Below the pieces are notes generated by a model, which had not been told where the DNA came from, searched no databases, and saw nothing but the letters and a program-made list of their open reading frames with translations. A stretch of DNA of 22,877 nt from a virus, in the IMG/VR virus record IMGVR_UViG_3300008261_002975, positions 1 to 22,877 of that record; one strand, written 5' to 3'. A program made the position numbers and the translations under genes. Shown one piece after another: positions 20,847-22,877 of this stretch (positions are counted from its first letter, which is position 1; each line of letters begins with the position of its first letter).

Positions 20847-21023
20847 ATGCAAGCAATCCCAGAAGCTGTTGTACTACTATACACCAACAACACTAGAGCA
20901 TATGAGTCTAGAGTGTACTCTACTACTAGTAGGGAGTGGGCACCCGATCCATTGCTGCAACCTGAGCCGCGGGAGTTCTTGCCAAAGGCCCCGCTGCTAG
21001 TGGTTGACTTTATAGCGGATTGA
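20847..21023 (+). CDS. Possible small protein, 58 aa
   Basis: An ATG at 20847 opens a 58-codon frame. The translation looks protein-like: MQAIPEAVVLLYTNNTRAYE at the start and REWAPDPLLQPEPREFLP then KAPLLVVDFIAD at the end. The third 12-mer is read as part of KAPLL. No good Shine-Dalgarno or consensus promoter precedes it (only TATAAC at 20816). A minus-strand frame covers the same DNA but looks less like a protein. The promoter of the next gene lies within its last codons. Coding status is uncertain. Confidence 0.42.
   Translation: MQAIPEAVVLLYTNNTRAYESRVYSTTSREWAPDPLLQPEPREFLPKAPLLVVDFIAD
20986..20997 (+). repeat. GC-rich 12-mer AGGCCCCGCTGC, copy 3 of 3
   Basis: Third identical copy, 228 bases after the second. 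It lies seven bases upstream of the -35 box of the promoter at 21004 and within the possible 58-aa frame. Confidence 0.75.
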
Positions 21024-21032
21024 CTGTATAAT
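21004..21032 (+). promoter_or_regulatory. Sigma70 promoter upstream of the BPSL0761-like gene
   Basis: TTGACT (21004-21009) and TATAAT (21027-21032) with a 17-bp spacer. The expected start, near 21039, coincides with an in-frame ATG at 21039, so a start there would be leaderless. AAGGAG at 21062-21067 lies downstream, within the transcript. Confidence 0.8.
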
Positions 21033-21101
21033 AAGTACATGTTTAAGAAAAGAGCTTTATCAAGGAGCCGAGATCCCTTGCAACTATCGAACGCAACTAT
21101 T

Positions 21102-21362
21102 ATGACACTACCAGACGAACGTTACCGCAGCATACTACAGGCCAAACGGCTGCTGCAAGAACTATGCGATCCCAAGTTGACTCCCAGAGTAGCTGCAGGT
21201 ATTCGTGATCGTGCTCGAGGGGCTCTGCGACATTACCCTGGTGAATATGACATGAAGCGAGCTGCGCAGACCAGTCCTGACATATTCCAGGAACAGATGG
21301 AACCCCTACACCGAATGATATTACAATACAACAAGGATGACGCCAATGACAACACCAAGTAA
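21102..21362 (+). CDS. BPSL0761-like small conserved protein, 86 aa
   Basis: MTLPDERYRSILQAKRLLQE at the start and ALRHYPGEYDM in the middle match a pattern I know from the BPSL0761 family of small bacterial and phage proteins of unknown function (MTxPDER...LLRHYP). That pattern favours ATG 21102 as the start. Two other in-frame starts are possible: a leaderless ATG at 21039, and a TTG at 21078 that has AAGGAG ten bases upstream. The ATG at 21102 itself lacks a close Shine-Dalgarno. The end overlaps the next gene by 17 bp. Confidence 0.75.
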   Translation: MTLPDERYRSILQAKRLLQELCDPKLTPRVAAGIRDRARGALRHYPGEYDMKRAAQTSPDIFQEQMEPLHRMILQYNKDDANDNTK

Positions 21363-21570
21363 AGATCCAGCAGCAGTAGAGGGAATACCCGAACGGCCCA
21401 ATGACTTGAAACTGGATGGGCAGGGTGATGACCGAGAGTGGGTCAAGCCGGCAATCCCAGCAGCCAACGTGGCTCGAGCCATGGAGCAGCAGCATATTGT
21501 GTTTGGTGACGTGGGCTTCAATCCGCGCAACAGCAGCAACGTTAACGGGCCCCTAGCTCATGTTGGTTAG
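21346..21570 (+). CDS. Hypothetical protein, 74 aa, 3' end overlaps the tRNA gene
   Basis: ATG 21346 has AAGG nine bases upstream; ATG 21337 in the same frame is an alternative. The product is polar and low in hydrophobics (SKDPAAVEGIPERPNDLK, DREWVKPAIPAANVARAMEQ, HIVFGDVGFNPRNSSN). Its last eight codons, counting the stop, lie in the 5' half of the tRNA (acceptor strand and D arm), the stop TAG being part of the D loop. Such an overlap is unusual, so either the frame is not translated to its end or the RNA and protein share DNA. No family is recognised. Confidence 0.55.
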   Translation: MTTPSKDPAAVEGIPERPNDLKLDGQGDDREWVKPAIPAANVARAMEQQHIVFGDVGFNPRNSSNVNGPLAHVG

Positions 21571-21624
21571 AGCAGTGGACTCATAATCCATTGGTGCCGT
21601 GTTCGACTCACGGGGGGCCCACCA
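21547..21624 (+). tRNA. tRNA with CAU anticodon, probably tRNA-Ile2 (AUA-decoding)
   Basis: The cloverleaf is complete: acceptor GGGCCCC/GGGGCCC (7 bp), D stem GCTC/GAGC, anticodon stem GTGGA/TCCAT with loop CTCATAA (anticodon CAT at 21582-21584), variable TGGTG, T stem CCGTG/CACGG with loop TTCGACT, discriminator A and an encoded CCA (21622-21624). The first acceptor pair is G-C, so this is not an initiator tRNA. The C4-G69 and C5-G68 pairs and the general likeness to E. coli ileX suggest tRNA-Ile2, whose C34 is changed to lysidine by host TilS so it reads AUA. Elongator tRNA-Met cannot be excluded. Confidence 0.88.
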
Positions 21625-21689
21625 CTACAGTAGCAGAGAGCGATGAGATCTGAGAAACCCAGGGCCCTCTAGGGTCTAGTCCCTTTTGG

Positions 21690-21718
21690 TTGACATTTTG
21701 GCGAAAAGCTGCTATAAT
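21690..21718 (+). promoter_or_regulatory. Consensus sigma70 promoter for the 112-aa gene
   Basis: TTGACA (21690-21695) and TATAAT (21713-21718), 17-bp spacer, TGC before the -10. The spacer contains TTTT-GGCG-AAAA. It is a close relative of the promoter at 22447 (24 of 29 positions identical). A weak stem (AGGG...CCCT, then four T) at about 21660-21687 may terminate upstream transcription. Confidence 0.88.
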
Positions 21719-21741
21719 ACATTTTTAAACAGGAGCAATGC

Positions 21742-22080
21742 ATGATCAAAGTTAACGCAACACTGCACACAAGTGGTGGGGGCTATTGGAGCAACACTAA
21801 AGCTGCTGTAGACATCACTGGTCTGCAACTAAGCTACACAAACGATGAGCTGGACTTCGGCGAGCTACGTGTACGTTTTACAGCAGCAAGCTGGGACACA
21901 GCTAAACACGGTCTCATATACACAGACAAGCTGTTTATGACAGAGCTTAAAGCATTGTTCACTAGCATGGGCTTTGATAGCAGCGATGTCAGCTACAGCG
22001 AGCAGGGCATGCAGGGAGACACCTACGTAAGCTGCGACGTGGGGGAGCTGTTTATTAATACGTACATGCAGAACGCATGA
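21742..22080 (+). CDS. Hypothetical protein, 112 aa
   Basis: A small acidic protein with a clear AGGAG six bases before the ATG, its own promoter and a terminator just after its stop codon. The sequence (HTSGGGYWSNTKAAVDITG, LDFGELRVRFTAASWDTAKHG, SYSEQGMQGDTYVSCDVGEL, FINTYMQNA) suggests an alpha/beta fold, but no catalytic pattern is seen. Genes of this type in the early region of phages are often host-takeover factors; that is a positional guess. Confidence 0.82.
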   Translation: MIKVNATLHTSGGGYWSNTKAAVDITGLQLSYTNDELDFGELRVRFTAASWDTAKHGLIYTDKLFMTELKALFTSMGFDSSDVSYSEQGMQGDTYVSCDVGELFINTYMQNA

Positions 22081-22086
22081 CCCTAG

Positions 22087-22104
22087 AGCCCGTAAGGGCT
22101 TTTT
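22087..22104 (+). terminator. Rho-independent terminator after the 112-aa gene
   Basis: AGCCC (22087-22091), loop GTAA, GGGCT (22096-22100), followed by T-run (22100-22104). It starts seven bases after the stop codon. Confidence 0.8.
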
Positions 22105-22139
22105 ATAGCACACTTGCATTTTGGACAGAAGTGTGCTAT
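22105..22139. repeat. Perfect 11-bp inverted repeat spanning a promoter
   Basis: ATAGCACACTT (22105-22115) and AAGTGTGCTAT (22129-22139) are exact reverse complements with 13 bases between. The left arm covers the first two bases of the -35 and the right arm the first three of the -10, so a bound dimer or DNA hairpin would compete with RNA polymerase. Confidence 0.75.
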
Positions 22140-22142
22140 AAT
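22114..22142 (+). promoter_or_regulatory. Sigma70 promoter for the 84-aa gene
   Basis: TTGCAT (22114-22119) and TATAAT (22137-22142), 17-bp spacer, TGC before the -10 (extended -10). The -35 is weaker than at the neighbours; the extended -10 may compensate. The start would be near 22149, 21 nt before ATG 22170. Confidence 0.75.
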
Positions 22143-22169
22143 ACGTTTTTAACACACAGAAAGCAAACA

Positions 22170-22424
22170 ATGCAAGCAACACAATTTAATGTTAGCGACA
22201 AACTGACACTAGCAAGCACAGACACTAGCGAAGACAGTGTTAGTACAACATACGATTGCAACGTAGAGGTGCAACTTGCAGGCGACAGCATATGGGACTG
22301 CGAGCTAGAAGCAGTTACAGTTACAAGCATACACATACACGAGAACTTTGACGAGGACGGAGACAGTAGCATACACATTACACGCGAGCATGGAGTTGTA
22401 ATTACGCAACAAAGGCCCTACTAA
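22170..22424 (+). CDS. Hypothetical acidic protein, 84 aa
   Basis: The start at ATG 22170 is chosen because the frame's earlier ATG (22077) lies upstream of the promoter. The product is acidic and Thr/Ser-rich (DKLTLASTDTSEDSVSTTYD, DSIWDCELEAVTVTSIHIHE, DEDGDSSIHITREHGVVITQ), probably beta-rich. The stretch SIWDCELEAVTVTSIHIHENFDEDGD is unusually acidic. No family is recognised. A weak purine-rich segment (AGAAAG) precedes the ATG. It has its own promoter and terminator; the end overlaps the terminator stem. Confidence 0.75.
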   Translation: MQATQFNVSDKLTLASTDTSEDSVSTTYDCNVEVQLAGDSIWDCELEAVTVTSIHIHENFDEDGDSSIHITREHGVVITQQRPY

Positions 22425-22439
22425 CACTAGGGTCTTTTT
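22414..22439 (+). terminator. Rho-independent terminator after the 84-aa gene
   Basis: GGCCCTA (22414-22420), loop CTAACAC, TAGGGTC (22428-22434, one G-U pair), then five T (22435-22439). The left arm lies within the last codons of the gene. Confidence 0.82.
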
Positions 22440-22446
22440 GTTTTGG

Positions 22447-22475
22447 TTGACACTTTGGGCGAAAGGTGCTATAAT
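22447..22475 (+). promoter_or_regulatory. Consensus sigma70 promoter, leaderless with respect to the next ATG
   Basis: TTGACA (22447-22452) and TATAAT (22470-22475), 17-bp spacer, TGC before the -10. The ATG at 22482 is seven bases after the end of the -10, exactly where transcription is expected to begin. The spacer holds CTTT-GGGCG-AAAG. Confidence 0.87.
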
Positions 22476-22481
22476 TATAAC

Positions 22482-22820
22482 ATGAACTTAGAAAAGCCCA
22501 CCCGTAAAAAGCGAGTAGACCGTACGCATATTATATATGAGCTACGTGTCAACGGTGCCAACTACATAGGAGTCACTGCCAAAACAGAGACTACTATTAA
22601 TAAGAGTGTTCTTGCTCGTGCGGCCAAGCACTTCTATCGTGCCAAGAAAGAAAACAAGGACTGGTTGCTTTGCCAGGCCCTGCGCACTCTGAACAACAAG
22701 AGCGAGATAGAAGTACTAGTTCATGAAACACTGCGAGGCAAGGCCGCGGCCCACAAGCGTGAGGTAGAACTACGCCGCGCAATTAACCCTACGCTGAACA
22801 CGGACGTTCGTGGGGACTGA
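22482..22820 (+). CDS. GIY-YIG-like nuclease domain protein, 112 aa
   Basis: The core reads HIIYELRVNGANYIGVTAK with I18-Y19 and Y28-I29-G30, then KSVLARAAKHFYRAKK with R46, and KREVELRRAINPTLNTD with E94 or E96 and the Asn at the end, in the usual order of the GIY-YIG fold. It is shorter than the gene at 10742 and its first motif is IIY rather than GIY. A basic N-terminal tail (EKPTRKKRVDR) probably contacts DNA. No Shine-Dalgarno precedes the ATG, in line with a leaderless transcript. Nuclease activity is likely but not certain. Confidence 0.75.
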   Translation: MNLEKPTRKKRVDRTHIIYELRVNGANYIGVTAKTETTINKSVLARAAKHFYRAKKENKDWLLCQALRTLNNKSEIEVLVHETLRGKAAAHKREVELRRAINPTLNTDVRGD

Positions 22821-22849
22821 TTGACAGATTGGTAAAAGGCTGTTATAAT
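22821..22849 (+). promoter_or_regulatory. Consensus sigma70 promoter for a gene beginning at the window edge
   Basis: TTGACA (22821-22826) and TATAAT (22844-22849), 17-bp spacer, TGT before the -10. It follows the previous stop codon immediately. AAAGGAG at 22864-22870 precedes the ATG at 22875. Confidence 0.87.
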
Positions 22850-22874
22850 TGACACTTACACACAAAGGAGCGAT

Positions 22875-22877
22875 ATG
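22875..22877 (+). CDS. Start codon of a gene cut by the right window edge
   Basis: Only the ATG is in the window. The consensus promoter at 22821 and AAAGGAG four bases upstream make it a very likely gene start. Nothing can be said about the product. Confidence 0.6.

Noticed and set aside
20726-21040. Minus-strand frame of 104 codons in the repeat region
   Set aside because: Low-complexity Ser/Tyr/Val translation, opposite to the promoter direction and without a ribosome binding site.
21100-21495. Minus-strand frame of 131 codons
   Set aside because: Antisense to the BPSL0761-like gene, whose conserved N-terminus and LRHYP motif decide the strand.
21547-21624. tRNA as a phage integration (att) site
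   Set aside because: No integrase gene or duplicated tRNA fragment is visible in the window.

Overview
The window looks like part of a large lytic tailed-phage genome, probably a myovirus. Supporting signs are very dense gene packing with many 1-50 bp overlaps and TAATG/ATGA junctions, a tail/baseplate-type protein, a T4-type ATP-dependent DNA ligase, several HNH and GIY-YIG nucleases, a phage-encoded tRNA, T4-late-like TATAAATA/ATAAATA boxes, and no integrase. The host is inferred to be Gram-negative, from the ADP-heptose pathway and a lipoprotein with a lipobox. It may be an alphaproteobacterium, because the phage carries a 5-aminolevulinate synthase, the C4-pathway enzyme typical of that class. 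No host can be proven from this window.

Layout. (1) 1-3162, minus strand: a secreted thermonuclease cut by the left edge, unknown genes including two Cys-rich proteins, a protein with a C-terminal PA14/GLEYA-like domain, and a small tail-type protein. (2) 3229-4431, plus: 5-aminolevulinate synthase. (3) 4415-7950, minus: one tightly coupled operon, clpP - cupin - gmhB - heptose-1-P adenylyltransferase - heptose-7-P kinase - hldD. It covers every ADP-L-glycero-D-manno-heptose step after sedoheptulose-7-phosphate isomerisation and is read from a sigma70-type promoter at 7983-8011. (4) 8104-16445, plus: an HNH nuclease; then an operon of ParB-like protein, HNH nuclease and a MutH-spaced PD-(D/E)XK nuclease behind a consensus promoter whose spacer is a perfect 20-bp palindrome; then a GIY-YIG nuclease, FkbM methyltransferase, 2OG-Fe(II) oxygenase, DNA ligase and five unknown genes. 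(5) 16442-19701, minus: AlgH/YqgE, three small proteins including a lipoprotein, and three more 2OG-Fe(II) oxygenases. (6) 19752-22877, plus: an early-type region of small genes, most with their own strong promoter and some with a terminator. It also holds a tRNA with CAU anticodon, a second GIY-YIG protein, and a gene-poor control region (20394-20846) with 10-bp-phased decamers, a thrice-repeated GC-rich 12-mer and an operator-like inverted repeat.

Transcription looks sigma70-driven for the plus-strand early/middle genes and the clpP operon. At least nine plus-strand promoters have exactly 17-bp spacers and a TATAAT -10. In three places the -35 box itself supplies the stop codon of the gene before it. 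The best candidates for new biology are the ADP-heptose/ClpP operon, the palindrome-controlled ParB-like/HNH/PD-(D/E)XK operon, the cluster of four 2OG-Fe(II) oxygenases, and the repeat-rich region at 20.4-21.0 kb.
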